Shown: positions 25,584 to 35,022 of the stretch, one piece after another
How the letters are laid out: each line of letters begins with the position of its first letter
Numbering within the stretch: position 1 is the stretch's first letter
Assembly: GCF_004349355.1 (NCBI RefSeq)
Contig: NZ_SMFK01000011.1
Span: forward strand, 58,231 to 122,230
Source: Flavobacterium cellulosilyticum
GTDB taxonomy: Bacteria > Bacteroidota > Bacteroidia > Flavobacteriales > Flavobacteriaceae
Direction: 5' to 3'
Length of the DNA stretch: 64,000 bases
The notes under the pieces: generated by a model
Seen by the model: the letters and a program-made list of their open reading frames with translations, nothing else
What the model was told of the DNA's origin: nothing
Database searches by the model: none
Position numbers and translations under genes: made by a program

Positions 25584-26474
25584 ATGAATGAAACTCTAAA
25601 GAGATCACTTTCTGGTGCTGTTTATGTAATTTTATTACTTGCTTCAATACTGTTTAGCACTGAAAGTTTTATAATTCTATTTGGTATTTTTTTATTTATT
25701 GCCACCTATGAATTTTGTAATTTAATACAATTTAATAAAGTTATCCCACTTTTATTAGTTTCAATTTGTTACACCTTTATCAGTTTAATTAGCTTTTACA
25801 AAAATGAAACTGAAAGTTACATCAATGAATTTTTGGATAAAAACATTAAAATCACTGTAAACGTTGCACTTCTTAATTCAATATTACTTGTAACTACATT
25901 ATTAGTTTTTATAAAATGTATTTTCTTTTTATTTAATGACTCAATCCAAACTTTATCTAAATCATCCAAATACATCTATTTATTAGGTTATATATTTTTA
26001 CCTTTTGTTTTTATCACCAAAATTTCATTTGGAATTAATGATTACAACCCTAAAATAATTATTGGTTTGTTAATTCTTATCTGGACAAATGATACCTTTG
26101 CATATTTGGTAGGGAAATCAATTGGCAAAAGAAAATTATTCGAAAAAGTATCACCCAAGAAAACAATAGAAGGATTTATGGGAGGAATTGTTTTTGCCAC
26201 TTTTGCAGGTTTTTTAATATCAAAATTATACATAAAACCAAATGCCAATTTTAGCGAAAAATCGATACTTATTTGGACAATAATTGCCTTAATTGTGGGT
26301 GTTTTTGGTACAATTGGCGATTTAATTGAATCGAAATTCAAGCGTATTGCTGGTGTAAAAGATAGTGGAGCAATTATGCCTGGCCATGGAGGCATTCTAG
26401 ATCGTCTAGATAGTGTTATATTTGTAGCACCAATAATATTTTTATTTTACCAAATACTAAACTATGTTTCATAA
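25584..26474 (+). CDS. cdsA: phosphatidate cytidylyltransferase
   Basis: CdsA makes CDP-diacylglycerol from phosphatidate and CTP, the branch point for membrane phospholipids. The 296-residue protein has about eight hydrophobic helices. The family signature is complete: WTNDTFAYLVGKSIGKRKL, VSPKKTIEGFMGG and the C-terminal MPGHGGILDRLDS with its catalytic acidic residues. It starts one base after the LUD gene stop and overlaps psd by 11 bases, so the operon is tightly coupled. Confidence 0.95.
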   Translation: MNETLKRSLSGAVYVILLLASILFSTESFIILFGIFLFIATYEFCNLIQFNKVIPLLLVSICYTFISLISFYKNETESYINEFLDKNIKITVNVALLNSILLVTTLLVFIKCIFFLFNDSIQTLSKSSKYIYLLGYIFLPFVFITKISFGINDYNPKIIIGLLILIWTNDTFAYLVGKSIGKRKLFEKVSPKKTIEGFMGGIVFATFAGFLISKLYIKPNANFSEKSILIWTIIALIVGVFGTIGDLIESKFKRIAGVKDSGAIMPGHGGILDRLDSVIFVAPIIFLFYQILNYVS

Positions 26475-27120
26475 AGAAGGAGCTCAATCTATTTTAATCG
26501 GCACTGTTTTTACAGCTGTCGCACTTTTATTAACTGATAAATTTATAGATATCTATTGGTTAAGAATGACGATACAAATTATTGCTTTCGCATTGTTAAT
26601 CATAATTCTACAATTTTTCAGAAATCCAAGCCGCAACGTAATCATCAATAAAAATGAAATTCTAGCTCCTGTAGATGGAAAAGTAGTAGTTATTGAAGAA
26701 GTATATGAAAGCGAATATTTCAAAGATAAACGCATTCAAGTTTCTATTTTTATGTCCCCAATCAATGTTCACGTTACTCGATATGGGCTAAGTGGCCTTG
26801 TAAAATTCAGCAAATACCATCCAGGGAAGTTCTTGGTGGCTTGGCATCCAAAAGCAAGCGAGGAAAACGAAAGAACTACAATTGTAATTGAAAACAAAAA
26901 CTTTGGAGAAGTGCTGTATCGTCAAATTGCTGGTGCATTGGCAAGAAGAATTGTTAATTATGCCAAAGAAGGAATGCAAGTAGTTCAAGGAGAAGATGCC
27001 GGTTTTATCAAATTTGGATCAAGAGTAGATATCTTTTTACCGTTAGGAACACCTTTAAATGTTGTCCTTAATCAAAAAGCAATTGGCGGGAAAACAATAA
27101 TTGCAACTAAATCTGAATGA
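26464..27120 (+). CDS. psd: phosphatidylserine decarboxylase, short form
   Basis: Psd converts phosphatidylserine to phosphatidylethanolamine. This 218-residue protein is the short, archaeal/Bacteroidota-like class, with one or two N-terminal membrane helices (about residues 8-50). APVDGKVV and FMSPINVHVTRY are conserved, and the self-cleavage site is FGSR (Gly185-Ser186), where the serine becomes the pyruvoyl cofactor of the small alpha chain. It overlaps cdsA by 11 bases and the next gene by 4. No pssA is visible nearby. Confidence 0.93.
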   Translation: MFHKEGAQSILIGTVFTAVALLLTDKFIDIYWLRMTIQIIAFALLIIILQFFRNPSRNVIINKNEILAPVDGKVVVIEEVYESEYFKDKRIQVSIFMSPINVHVTRYGLSGLVKFSKYHPGKFLVAWHPKASEENERTTIVIENKNFGEVLYRQIAGALARRIVNYAKEGMQVVQGEDAGFIKFGSRVDIFLPLGTPLNVVLNQKAIGGKTIIATKSE

Positions 27121-27383
27121 ACAAGGAAGCTTTAGACATACGGTTTCAAAAAGCAATAGTAATTGCTTCAAAAATGACTCAAGCATCATTACCCCAAGAT
27201 GTGCAGTTACGACTTTATGCCTACTATAAACAAGCTACTTTTGGCACATTAAATTACAATCATACCGAAAGTTCTGATTTAAGAAATGCTTTCAAAATCA
27301 ATGCTTGGATTCAAGTTAGTCACTTATCGGTTAATAAGGCCAAAGAAAAATATATCGAATTAATAAATTCTTTACAGGAATAA
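27117..27383 (+). CDS. acyl-CoA-binding protein
   Basis: An 88-residue ACBP, a four-helix protein that binds long-chain acyl-CoA in the cytosol. It has the family core LRLYAYYKQATFG, with the Tyr and Lys that contact the CoA 3'-phosphate, and the late helix AWIQVSHLSVNKAKEKYIELI. ACBPs are common in eukaryotes and scattered in bacteria. The ATGA overlap with psd shows it is part of the phospholipid operon, which fits a role in supplying or buffering acyl chains. Confidence 0.9.
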   Translation: MNKEALDIRFQKAIVIASKMTQASLPQDVQLRLYAYYKQATFGTLNYNHTESSDLRNAFKINAWIQVSHLSVNKAKEKYIELINSLQE

Positions 27384-27394
27384 TTGTTCTCATT

Positions 27395-28171
27395 ATGAAA
27401 AAAATTTATTTCATACTTTCAAGTTTGTTACTTCTAGTTATTACTGTTTCCTGTAACAACAAAAAATATACAGAAGTTGTAGAAGTTCCTCTACCAACTT
27501 CCCAAGAGAAAATTGGCATCGGTAATCCTGATGACGTAAAGGCAAATGAAGGTTCCTTTTTGATGGAAAAACTACCCTATACCTACAATGCTTTGGCTCC
27601 AAACATCTCAGCTTTAACAATGGAAATGCATTATTCAAAGCATTATCTAACATATACCAATAATTTAAATAAAGCATTAGAAGGAACTCCGCTGGAAAAT
27701 CTAACAATAGAAGAGGTCTTAGCAAAATTAGATCTAAACAATCCAGAACTTAGAAACAATGCTGGCGGATACTACAACCATTCCCTATATTGGAAATGTA
27801 TGGGTCCAAAATCAGAAGAAAAAGTAAATGATAGTTTAACATCCGTGATTACGAAAAAATATGGTTCTTTTGAAAATTTTAAAACCGCTTTCAAATTAGA
27901 AGCTTCAAATCAATTTGGCTCAGCTTGGACTTGGCTTATCGTTGATAAATACGGGAATCTTCAAATTACAAGTACTCAAAACCAAGACAACCCATTGATG
28001 CGGAATGCCGTTATCCCTGGCACTCCAATATTAACTATAGATCTATGGGAACATGCTTATTATTTAGGATATCAATACCGAAGACGAAGTTATATCGAAG
28101 CTTTTTTAGACGTTGTGAATTGGAAAAAAGTAGGTGAAAATTATGATGCTGCACTGAGAAGGAAATATTAA
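27395..28171 (+). CDS. sodA: lipoprotein superoxide dismutase, Mn-type signature
   Basis: A 258-residue Fe/Mn superoxide dismutase carrying a lipoprotein signal (lipobox ending at Cys20), so it is expected to sit outside the cytoplasm on a membrane. About 35 linker residues precede the enzyme. Metal ligands are His79, His129, Asp216 and His220; the gateway His and Tyr are in KHYLTY. Gly125 and Gln197 (in NQDNP) are the Gly/Gln pair typical of Mn-SOD. It starts 11 bases after the ACBP gene and may be read from the same operon. A strong terminator follows. Confidence 0.92.
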   Translation: MKKIYFILSSLLLLVITVSCNNKKYTEVVEVPLPTSQEKIGIGNPDDVKANEGSFLMEKLPYTYNALAPNISALTMEMHYSKHYLTYTNNLNKALEGTPLENLTIEEVLAKLDLNNPELRNNAGGYYNHSLYWKCMGPKSEEKVNDSLTSVITKKYGSFENFKTAFKLEASNQFGSAWTWLIVDKYGNLQITSTQNQDNPLMRNAVIPGTPILTIDLWEHAYYLGYQYRRRSYIEAFLDVVNWKKVGENYDAALRRKY

Positions 28172-28188
28172 ATTGAATTCTATAAAAT

Positions 28189-28227
28189 CAAAAAGCTGAA
28201 GTAAATTAATTTTACTTCAGCTTTTTT
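28189..28227 (+). terminator. intrinsic terminator after sodA
   Basis: AAAAGCTGAAGTAAA pairs with TTTACTTCAGCTTTT around TTAAT, followed by T. The A run on the left lets it also serve the convergent amylase gene. Confidence 0.88.
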
Positions 28228-28274
28228 CATTTTAAATGGTACAATAATTAATTATGCAATTATTACCATACGAG

Positions 28275-30143
28275 TTACAACTGAAAAATAAATGATTCTG
28301 AAGGCCCGATTGAAATTTGAGCTTTCCCTTCCCCATTTTCCACTCGCAATTGCGTCTTTTTTTCATGATACAATTGATCTGTAATAGTATAAACTCCATC
28401 TTTCAATTTCCATTTTCGAATAATATCAGCAGGGATTCGTAGATCGAAATTACTGGAAGCAAGCGAATAAAAATTAGTTACAATAATCAATTTTTCTGTG
28501 TCGGACCAACGAGTATAAGCATAAATTGCAATGTCATAACCTGAGGTTATGTTGCGATTTGCAGTCTGGATTTCTTGAAAATTCCCCATTAGTGCAGAAC
28601 TATTAACCGAGAAATTAAGCAATCTTTTATAAAAATCACGTAAGTCTTTGTCTTCTTTTGATAGTTGACCGCCATCAAATTTCCCTTCATTCATCCATTG
28701 TTGATGATTAGGAACTCCTATATAATCAAAAATTGAAGTTCTGGAATGTGTACCAAAACCGGCATTTTCATTTCCCGCTTCTCCCACTTCCTGACCAAAA
28801 TAAATCATAATCGGCGCAGTGCTGATTGTTGTTGAAACTACCATAAGCGGCTTCCCTTTTTCAGGAGTCCCTGCGAATTCAGGACTTGCCAATCGTTGTT
28901 CGTCATGATTATCTAAAAACTTCAACATGTGATGCTCAATGTCGGTCATGTTTTTTTGAATATCCGAAAGTCCGTCAGGATATGATTTTCCTTGAATTAC
29001 ATCTTTTAGTTTATCATACGTTTCTACCTTATCATATAAATAATCCATTTTCCCTAGATGAATATAATTGCGATATTCCTGCGGATTGTATACTTCGGCC
29101 AATAAAAAAGCATTTGGATTTTTCATTTTTATTGAAGAGTTCAAATAACTCCAAAACTCATATGGTACCATTTCGGCCATATCGTAACGAAAACCATCTA
29201 CTCCTTTTGCTGTCCAATATAGGGCAATATCACGGAATTTTATCCAAGAATTGGGCACACTTTTAGTTGCCCAAAAATCAAAATGTTGCTTATAGGATTT
29301 GGTTTCGAAACCCTCTGGAAGTTCGGAAAAATCCTTAGAGCCATCAGGACGAATTCCATAATTTACTTTTACTGTTTCATACCAATCATTTTTATCTGGT
29401 TTAGCTTTACGCGAACCATTACCGGTCCATTTTGCAGGAAACTCATCGAATTTTCCGTCAATTAGTGGATTTTTTTCTCCATTTAATGGCAAATCTCCAT
29501 CAGGAATTTCAAAAGAAGTATTCGGAATATAATAAAAGTTATTATCACGACTGTATTCTACAGAAACATCATCATCTGCACCAAAGTCGTGAATATCTTT
29601 TGGATTACTTTTACCTTCATATTTCCGCGCAATATGATTGGGAACAATATCGATAATTACTTTCATTCCCGCTTTGTGAGTTCGGGCAATTAAACTTTCG
29701 AATTCCTGTAAGCGATTTGCCGGATGTACTGCTAAATCTGGATTAACATTATAATAGTCTTTTACAGCATAAGGAGAACCTGCACGACCTTTTACCACTT
29801 CGGGATCATCATTTGAAATTCCAATTGAAGTATAATCTTGCACCAATGCATGATGTGGAACTCCAGTATACCAAATAAAAGTTACTCCTAAATCTTTTAT
29901 TTCTTTCAATGCTTTATCCGTAAAATCATTGAACTTCCCAACTCCATTTTCCTCAATTGTACCCCAAGGTTTATTCGTAGTGTTTTTATTCCCAAATAAT
30001 CGGGTAAAAACCTGATAAACGACTATTTTCTTTTCAGAGCCCGTCTCCTTTTTTTCTGTATTCATTTTTGAAATTGTAGTTTTACAAGCTGTTGCTAAAA
30101 GTAGTATGCTTAATCCAGCAACAGTTGTTATTTTTTTTATCAT
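28275..30143 (-). CDS. GH13 alpha-amylase-family lipoprotein
   Basis: A 622-residue glycoside hydrolase of family GH13 that acts on alpha-glucans, exported as a lipoprotein (lipobox LATAC, Cys20). Catalytic regions are in order: region I DIVPNH (165-170), region II GFRYDMAE with nucleophile Asp321, region III LLAEVYN with acid/base Glu350, and region IV LDNHDEQR with Asp414. A C-terminal beta domain covers about residues 530-622. No susC/susD pair or other glycan genes are adjacent, so it is not in a typical utilisation locus. The exact specificity (amylase, neopullulanase or similar) is unclear. Confidence 0.9.
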   Translation of the reverse strand: MIKKITTVAGLSILLLATACKTTISKMNTEKKETGSEKKIVVYQVFTRLFGNKNTTNKPWGTIEENGVGKFNDFTDKALKEIKDLGVTFIWYTGVPHHALVQDYTSIGISNDDPEVVKGRAGSPYAVKDYYNVNPDLAVHPANRLQEFESLIARTHKAGMKVIIDIVPNHIARKYEGKSNPKDIHDFGADDDVSVEYSRDNNFYYIPNTSFEIPDGDLPLNGEKNPLIDGKFDEFPAKWTGNGSRKAKPDKNDWYETVKVNYGIRPDGSKDFSELPEGFETKSYKQHFDFWATKSVPNSWIKFRDIALYWTAKGVDGFRYDMAEMVPYEFWSYLNSSIKMKNPNAFLLAEVYNPQEYRNYIHLGKMDYLYDKVETYDKLKDVIQGKSYPDGLSDIQKNMTDIEHHMLKFLDNHDEQRLASPEFAGTPEKGKPLMVVSTTISTAPIMIYFGQEVGEAGNENAGFGTHSRTSIFDYIGVPNHQQWMNEGKFDGGQLSKEDKDLRDFYKRLLNFSVNSSALMGNFQEIQTANRNITSGYDIAIYAYTRWSDTEKLIIVTNFYSLASSNFDLRIPADIIRKWKLKDGVYTITDQLYHEKKTQLRVENGEGKAQISIGPSESFIFQL

Positions 30144-30399
30144 AACTTTTTTTTTATTTGATTATTAAAGCATTCTACCCTTTTTTGGCCTAATCAATTT
30201 TTAAAATTAATATTTTTTTTTAGACTGAACTTAATTTATTCAGAAAAAATCTAGTACTTTCAACCTATAAATAGTACTACAACGTAACACTATCCCTATT
30301 TGTTGAAAACTTTAGAAAATTTAGCAATTCATTTAGTTTCCAACTTATTTAACATCTATAAATAAATCATAATATGGATTATGGTTGTTTCCTTTTTCT

Positions 30400-30407
30400 T
30401 AAATTTG
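30400..30407 (+). promoter_or_regulatory. -7 box for the OstA-like gene
   Basis: TAAATTTG matches TAnnTTTG. It lies after the upstream ATG at 30374 and 17 bases before the TTG at 30425, favouring the latter as start. The 230-base spacer between the divergent amylase and this gene shows nothing else clear. Confidence 0.4.
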
Positions 30408-30424
30408 AAAAAAAAATAAATCAA

Positions 30425-32047
30425 TTGAAGAAATTCCTGTTTATTATTAGTTGCAGTTTATTATTAGTTACACAAATACTCTTGGCGCAAGCACCAAAAA
30501 AAATTCTTATTGAACATTCAGATTATTTTGATGTAAACCAATTAGAAGCTCCAGATGCGGCATTACTAACCGGAAATGTTCGTGTAAATCACGACGGAGT
30601 AATTATGACTTGTAATAAAGCCTATTATTTTCAAAAAGAAAATTATATAAAAGCTTTTGGAAATGTACAATTAGTTCAAGGTGACACTTTGTATCTTAAT
30701 AGTAAATATGCCGAATATAATGGCAATATAAAACAAGCATTTGCTACAGGAGATGCCATCATGCGTTCACCAGAATCAACTTTAGCAACTGACACAATAA
30801 ACTTTAACAGAAACACTCAAGAAGTATATTATAATTCTAAGGGAACGATTACCAATAGAGAAAACACTTTAAAAAGCAAATCTGGAAAATATTTCGTTGC
30901 TGAAAAAAAATTCCAATTCTTGACGGCAGTAACTATTACGAATCCTAAATATGTTATCAAGTCCAACCACTTGGATTATTACAGCAATTCTGGGCATTCT
31001 TATCTCTTTGGTCCATCCACAATTACCAGTAAATCTAATTTTATTTATACCGAGAACGGATTTTATGATACTAAAAAAAATCTGGCCCATTTTCTTCGAA
31101 AGTCTTACATAAAATACGACGATAGATTAATAGAAGGCGATAGTTTGTATTATGACCGCAACCGAGAATTTGCTTCTGCAACAAGGAATGTAAAAATAAC
31201 CGACTCCGTTAATCGTGGAATAGTCAAAGGACATTATGCAGAAATATACAAAAATCAGGACTCAATGTTTGTAACCAAAAGAGCAGTTGCAATCAACCTT
31301 GTCGAAAATGATTCGGTTTATATTCACGGAAAAAAATTAATGGTAACTGGACCGGAGGGTAACCGAATTATTCGTGCCTATAACAAAGTACGCTTTTTCA
31401 AAACAGATATGAGCGGAAAATGTGATTCTATTCATTCTAATTCTAAAATTGCACTGACAAAATTAATAGGAAACCCAATTTTATGGAATGGGGAGAGCCA
31501 AATTACTGGTGACATTATGCACTTAATTGGCAATAAAATTACACAAAAACTCGATTCACTTAAAGTACTTAACAATACGTTTATTGTTTCGAAAGACACT
31601 ATAGGCACAGGCTATAATCAGGTAAAAGGGCAAAATTTATTTGGTAAATTTGAAGAAGGAAAACTTCATGATGTCGATATTATCAAAAATACAGAAGTTA
31701 TTTATTATATGCGAAATGACACTCAAGAACTCATTGGGATCAATAAAAATGTAAGTAGTAAAATCAATATTTTATTTGATAAAAATGAAATAGAAACTAT
31801 TACCTTTTTCACAGCTGTGGATGGAACAATTTATCCCGAAAAAGATTTACCAGAACCAGATCGAAAACTACGAGGTTTTGTATGGCGTGGGGAGGAACGA
31901 ATAAAATCAAAAGACGATATTTTTACTGATGAGGAGAATGAACTCAATGATAAACTAATCAAGGAAGGAAAAGTCGAAGAATCCAAGGAAAATGTTCCAA
32001 TGAAAATCAGGAAGGAAACCTTGAATTACGATAAGAAAAAAAAATAA
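30425..32047 (+). CDS. OstA-like (LptA/LptD N-domain) exported protein
   Basis: A 540-residue periplasmic protein with the beta-jellyroll OstA/LptA fold, probably part of lipopolysaccharide carriage across the periplasm. Starting at TTG 30425 gives a clean signal peptide (KKFLFIISCSLLLVTQILLAQA); the upstream ATG at 30374 would add 17 mostly charged or aromatic residues and lies before a promoter box. Repeated strand-turn units such as GNVRVNHDGVIMTCNKAYY, FGNVQLVQGDTLYL and EGDSLYYDRN are typical OstA signals and recur along the chain. The last 40 residues are charged. An aminotransferase gene follows after 113 bases. Confidence 0.8.
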   Translation: MKKFLFIISCSLLLVTQILLAQAPKKILIEHSDYFDVNQLEAPDAALLTGNVRVNHDGVIMTCNKAYYFQKENYIKAFGNVQLVQGDTLYLNSKYAEYNGNIKQAFATGDAIMRSPESTLATDTINFNRNTQEVYYNSKGTITNRENTLKSKSGKYFVAEKKFQFLTAVTITNPKYVIKSNHLDYYSNSGHSYLFGPSTITSKSNFIYTENGFYDTKKNLAHFLRKSYIKYDDRLIEGDSLYYDRNREFASATRNVKITDSVNRGIVKGHYAEIYKNQDSMFVTKRAVAINLVENDSVYIHGKKLMVTGPEGNRIIRAYNKVRFFKTDMSGKCDSIHSNSKIALTKLIGNPILWNGESQITGDIMHLIGNKITQKLDSLKVLNNTFIVSKDTIGTGYNQVKGQNLFGKFEEGKLHDVDIIKNTEVIYYMRNDTQELIGINKNVSSKINILFDKNEIETITFFTAVDGTIYPEKDLPEPDRKLRGFVWRGEERIKSKDDIFTDEENELNDKLIKEGKVEESKENVPMKIRKETLNYDKKKK

Positions 32048-32127
32048 TCAGTGGTCAGGTTTTAGTGGTCAGTGATTTCGAGGCATTAAGCAACCTTATA
32101 ACAAATATAACTCCGTACACTTTACGA

Positions 32128-32152
32128 CTTTGTGCCTTTGCGGTTAAAAAAA
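32128..32152. repeat. CTTTGTGCCTTTGCGGTTAA spacer motif
   Basis: A short G+C-richer motif ahead of the aminotransferase start. From memory, forms of it (CTTTGTGCCTTTGCGGTTAA) are very common in Bacteroidota spacers. The same spacer also has two TCAGTGGTCAG-like units near 32050. Confidence 0.4.
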
Positions 32153-32160
32153 CATAAAAC

Positions 32161-33342
32161 GTGGATAACGATTTCATAAAATACCAAGCTCAAACTTCTC
32201 CGTATCCTTTAGGAATGGAGGTTTCTTATGCCAAAGGTTCTTATATTTTTGACACTAATAATAAAAAATACTTGGATTTTGTGGCTGGAGTTTCGGCTTG
32301 CACGCTTGGACATCAACCGCTTAGAGTCAATCAGGCAATTAAAGACCAGTTAGACAAATATTCGCATGTCATGGTGTATGGCGAGTATTCGCAAAGCCCA
32401 GCAGTGGAATATTGTAAATTGTTGGCCTCGCTTCTACCAAAGCCTTTAGACAAAACTTATTTAGTTAATTCTGGCACCGAAGCTATCGAAGGGGCTTTAA
32501 AACTTGCTCGAAGAACCACTGGAAGAAGTCAATTGATTTCTTGTCACAACGCCTATCATGGCAATACTATGGGTTCCATGAGTGTGATGGGATTTGAAGA
32601 TAGAAAACGAATTTTTCGTCCGTTGATTCCCGATGTCGAATTTATCACTTTCAACAACGAAGCCGATATAGCAAAAATAACTACAAAAACTGCAGGAATA
32701 CTTCTGGAGACTATTCAAGGTGGAGCTGGTTTCATTCAACCTGAAAATGAATTCCTGAAAAAAGTTCGGCTTCGATGTAGTGAAGTTGGTGCAATAATGA
32801 TTCTAGACGAAATCCAACCAGGTTTTGGCAGAACGGGAAAACTTTTCGGATTTCAAAATTACGATGTTATTCCTGACATTGTTGTGATGGGAAAAGGAAT
32901 GGGCGGAGGAATGCCAGTAGGAGCTTTCACAGCATCATCTAAAATGATGGACTTGTTGTCCAATAATCCAAAGTTAGGTCACATTACTACTTTTGGTGGT
33001 CATCCTGTCATTGCGGCAGCCTGTTTGGCCACTTTGCAAGAATTAACCGAAACTAATTTAATGGAAGAAGCTTTAGAGAAAGAAAAGCTCTTTAGATCAC
33101 TTTTGGTACACCCTTTGATTAAAGGAATTAGAGGAAAAGGATTGATGTTGGCTGCAATGACAGAAAGTGAGGAGATTACCAATGAAGTGATTTTGAAATG
33201 CCAAGACAAGGGACTTATTTTATTTTGGCTACTATTTGAAGCAAATGCCATTAGAATTACGCCCCCTTTAACAATTTCAGAAGAGGAAATTAGAGAAGGT
33301 TGTGCCATAATTCTTGAAGTGATGAATGAGATTAATGTTTAA
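32161..33342 (+). CDS. class III pyridoxal-phosphate aminotransferase
   Basis: A 393-residue PLP enzyme of the acetylornithine/4-aminobutyrate aminotransferase group. SGTEAIEGALKLAR binds the cofactor phosphate, YHGNTMGSMSVMG stacks on it, LDEIQPGFGRTG holds the Asp that pairs with the pyridine nitrogen, and Lys245 in MGKGMGGGMPVGAF is the Schiff-base lysine. The start is GTG 32161. No arginine-pathway genes are adjacent, so the substrate is open: acetylornithine or another omega-amino donor. It sits between OstA-like and TPR genes, all on the plus strand. Confidence 0.85.
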   Translation: MDNDFIKYQAQTSPYPLGMEVSYAKGSYIFDTNNKKYLDFVAGVSACTLGHQPLRVNQAIKDQLDKYSHVMVYGEYSQSPAVEYCKLLASLLPKPLDKTYLVNSGTEAIEGALKLARRTTGRSQLISCHNAYHGNTMGSMSVMGFEDRKRIFRPLIPDVEFITFNNEADIAKITTKTAGILLETIQGGAGFIQPENEFLKKVRLRCSEVGAIMILDEIQPGFGRTGKLFGFQNYDVIPDIVVMGKGMGGGMPVGAFTASSKMMDLLSNNPKLGHITTFGGHPVIAAACLATLQELTETNLMEEALEKEKLFRSLLVHPLIKGIRGKGLMLAAMTESEEITNEVILKCQDKGLILFWLLFEANAIRITPPLTISEEEIREGCAIILEVMNEINV

Positions 33343-33362
33343 GATTTTAGATTGCAGATATT
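33343..33362. repeat. GATTTTAGATTGCAGATATT-type spacer repeat
   Basis: A single copy of the AGATTGCAGATTT family, directly after the aminotransferase stop. Confidence 0.5.
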
Positions 33363-33510
33363 AGCTATAAATTGAACTTTTTATTGACATTGATATTGAA
33401 ATTGCCATTTTAAACCTGTTAATTAAATTGTTCACAACAATTCAGAATTTTCCTCACATTACCAATAAGGATGCCTAAATTTATTTTGGGCAAACTCAAA
33501 AAAACAAAGT

Positions 33511-34905
33511 ATGCAATTAAGCGAAGAGGAAGAAGAATATAACTTATCCCTATCCAAATTTGAGTCCATGTTGAAAACCAACAAAGTGCTCTTTTTTGAC
33601 TCGGAGGAATTTGAAGAAATCATCCTCCACTATATTGATATGGGTAAGGCGGCTTTAGCTAAAAAAGCCTTGAAACTAGCACTTGAACAGCACCCTAAAT
33701 CAACTGGACTAAAACTGGTTCAAGTAGAAATGTTGGTGTATGACGACAAGCTCGAACAAGCTGAAAAGCTCTTGAACGAATTGTATGCCATCGAACCAAA
33801 TAACGAAGAAATTTATATTCAAAAAGCAAATATTTGTTCCAAAAGAGACCAACACGAAAAGGCAGTCGAAATGCTCAATATTGCTTTAGAATACACTGAT
33901 GATTTTGCCGATGTGTATAATTTGATCGGTATGGAATACCTCTTCATGGACAATCTTGAAATGGCAAAAGAAAGCTTTATCAAATGTCTTGAAGTCGATC
34001 TTGAAGATCAATCCGCCTTATATAATGTGGTTTATTGTTTCGAATTTTTGGATCAAAACCAAGAAGCGATTGATTATTTAACAAAATACATCGATAAAAA
34101 CCCGTACAGCGAAATCGCATGGCACCAATTGGGTCGCTTGCATTATGGCATCAAAGAATATGAAAAAGCGATTCGTGCTTTTGATTATGCCACTCTTATA
34201 GACGATGAGTTTTTAGGTGCTTTTATGGAAAAAGCTAAAGCTTTAGAGCGATTAAAAAAATACAAAGAAGCTATCGAAAGTTACAACAGAACAATCGAAT
34301 TAGACGATGCGACTTCTTATGCCTTACTTCGAATTGGGAAATGTTACGAAAAGTTAGGTAATAATGTTCAAGCATTAAAACATTTCAACAAAACAGTACA
34401 TGAAGATCCACTTTTAGACAAAGGTTGGATTGCTATAACCGATTTTTACGTTCGACAAAAAAACTTCGAGAAAGCCCTTTTATTTGTCAACAAAGCATTA
34501 GCAATTGACAATCAAAACCGATTGTATTGGAAACGATTTGCATCGATAAACAAACAATTAAATTTATTTGAAGAAGCTGAATTTGGCTATAGAAAAGCGG
34601 TTGAATTTGGCGATTATCAATTAGACACATGGTTGTATTGGGTTGATATTTTGCAATTTTTAGGTGAATTCGAAAGCGCCATTCAAACTTTATTACAATC
34701 TTCGGAATATTTTCCAGAAGAGAATGAAGTCGAATATCGTTTGGCTGGATTGTATTTTATGATTCAAGACACTAAAAAAGCCAAATTTCATTTGAGTAAT
34801 GCGTTGCGTTTGAATTTTGACAATTACATCATTTTGGAGGATTTATTTCCTGTAGTTTGGACTCGAAAAATGGTTCAAAATTACATTGCAAAACATAAAA
34901 AATAA
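33511..34905 (+). CDS. tetratricopeptide-repeat protein
   Basis: A 464-residue protein almost wholly made of TPR helices, used as a scaffold for protein-protein contacts. Repeats can be seen at about 34-residue spacing, for example KAALALKKALKLALEQHP-like starts, HEKAVEMLNIALEYTDDFADVYNLIG, and KYKEAIESYNRTIELDDATSYALLRIG. No signal peptide or membrane helix is present, so it should be cytoplasmic. An acidic N-terminus (SEEEEEYNLSLSKFE) precedes the repeats. Partner and role are unknown; aroE follows on the same strand. Confidence 0.85.
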   Translation: MQLSEEEEEYNLSLSKFESMLKTNKVLFFDSEEFEEIILHYIDMGKAALAKKALKLALEQHPKSTGLKLVQVEMLVYDDKLEQAEKLLNELYAIEPNNEEIYIQKANICSKRDQHEKAVEMLNIALEYTDDFADVYNLIGMEYLFMDNLEMAKESFIKCLEVDLEDQSALYNVVYCFEFLDQNQEAIDYLTKYIDKNPYSEIAWHQLGRLHYGIKEYEKAIRAFDYATLIDDEFLGAFMEKAKALERLKKYKEAIESYNRTIELDDATSYALLRIGKCYEKLGNNVQALKHFNKTVHEDPLLDKGWIAITDFYVRQKNFEKALLFVNKALAIDNQNRLYWKRFASINKQLNLFEEAEFGYRKAVEFGDYQLDTWLYWVDILQFLGEFESAIQTLLQSSEYFPEENEVEYRLAGLYFMIQDTKKAKFHLSNALRLNFDNYIILEDLFPVVWTRKMVQNYIAKHKK

Positions 34906-34910
34906 GAGTT

Positions 34911-34998
34911 TCAAACACAAATTTCACAGATTAGCACAGATTATTTTTGCTAATCTGTGACCCGAGCGATAGCTAAAAGGCAGAGAAAATCTGTGTTT
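34911..34998. repeat. CACAGATTA hairpin spacer repeat
   Basis: CACAGATTA occurs at 34925 and 34935; the second copy pairs perfectly with TAATCTGTG (34951-34959) across TTTTTGC. A second ATCTGTG lies near 34990, and GACCCGAGCGATAGC recalls the REP-like elements at 8351 and 14773. Confidence 0.6.
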
Positions 34999-35022
34999 AT
35001 AAAATAATTTATATAAAATCAC

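Noticed and set aside
30374..30424. ATG start for the OstA-like gene
   Set aside because: It adds 17 residues before a clean signal peptide and precedes a TAAATTTG box; TTG 30425 is favoured, though not proven.
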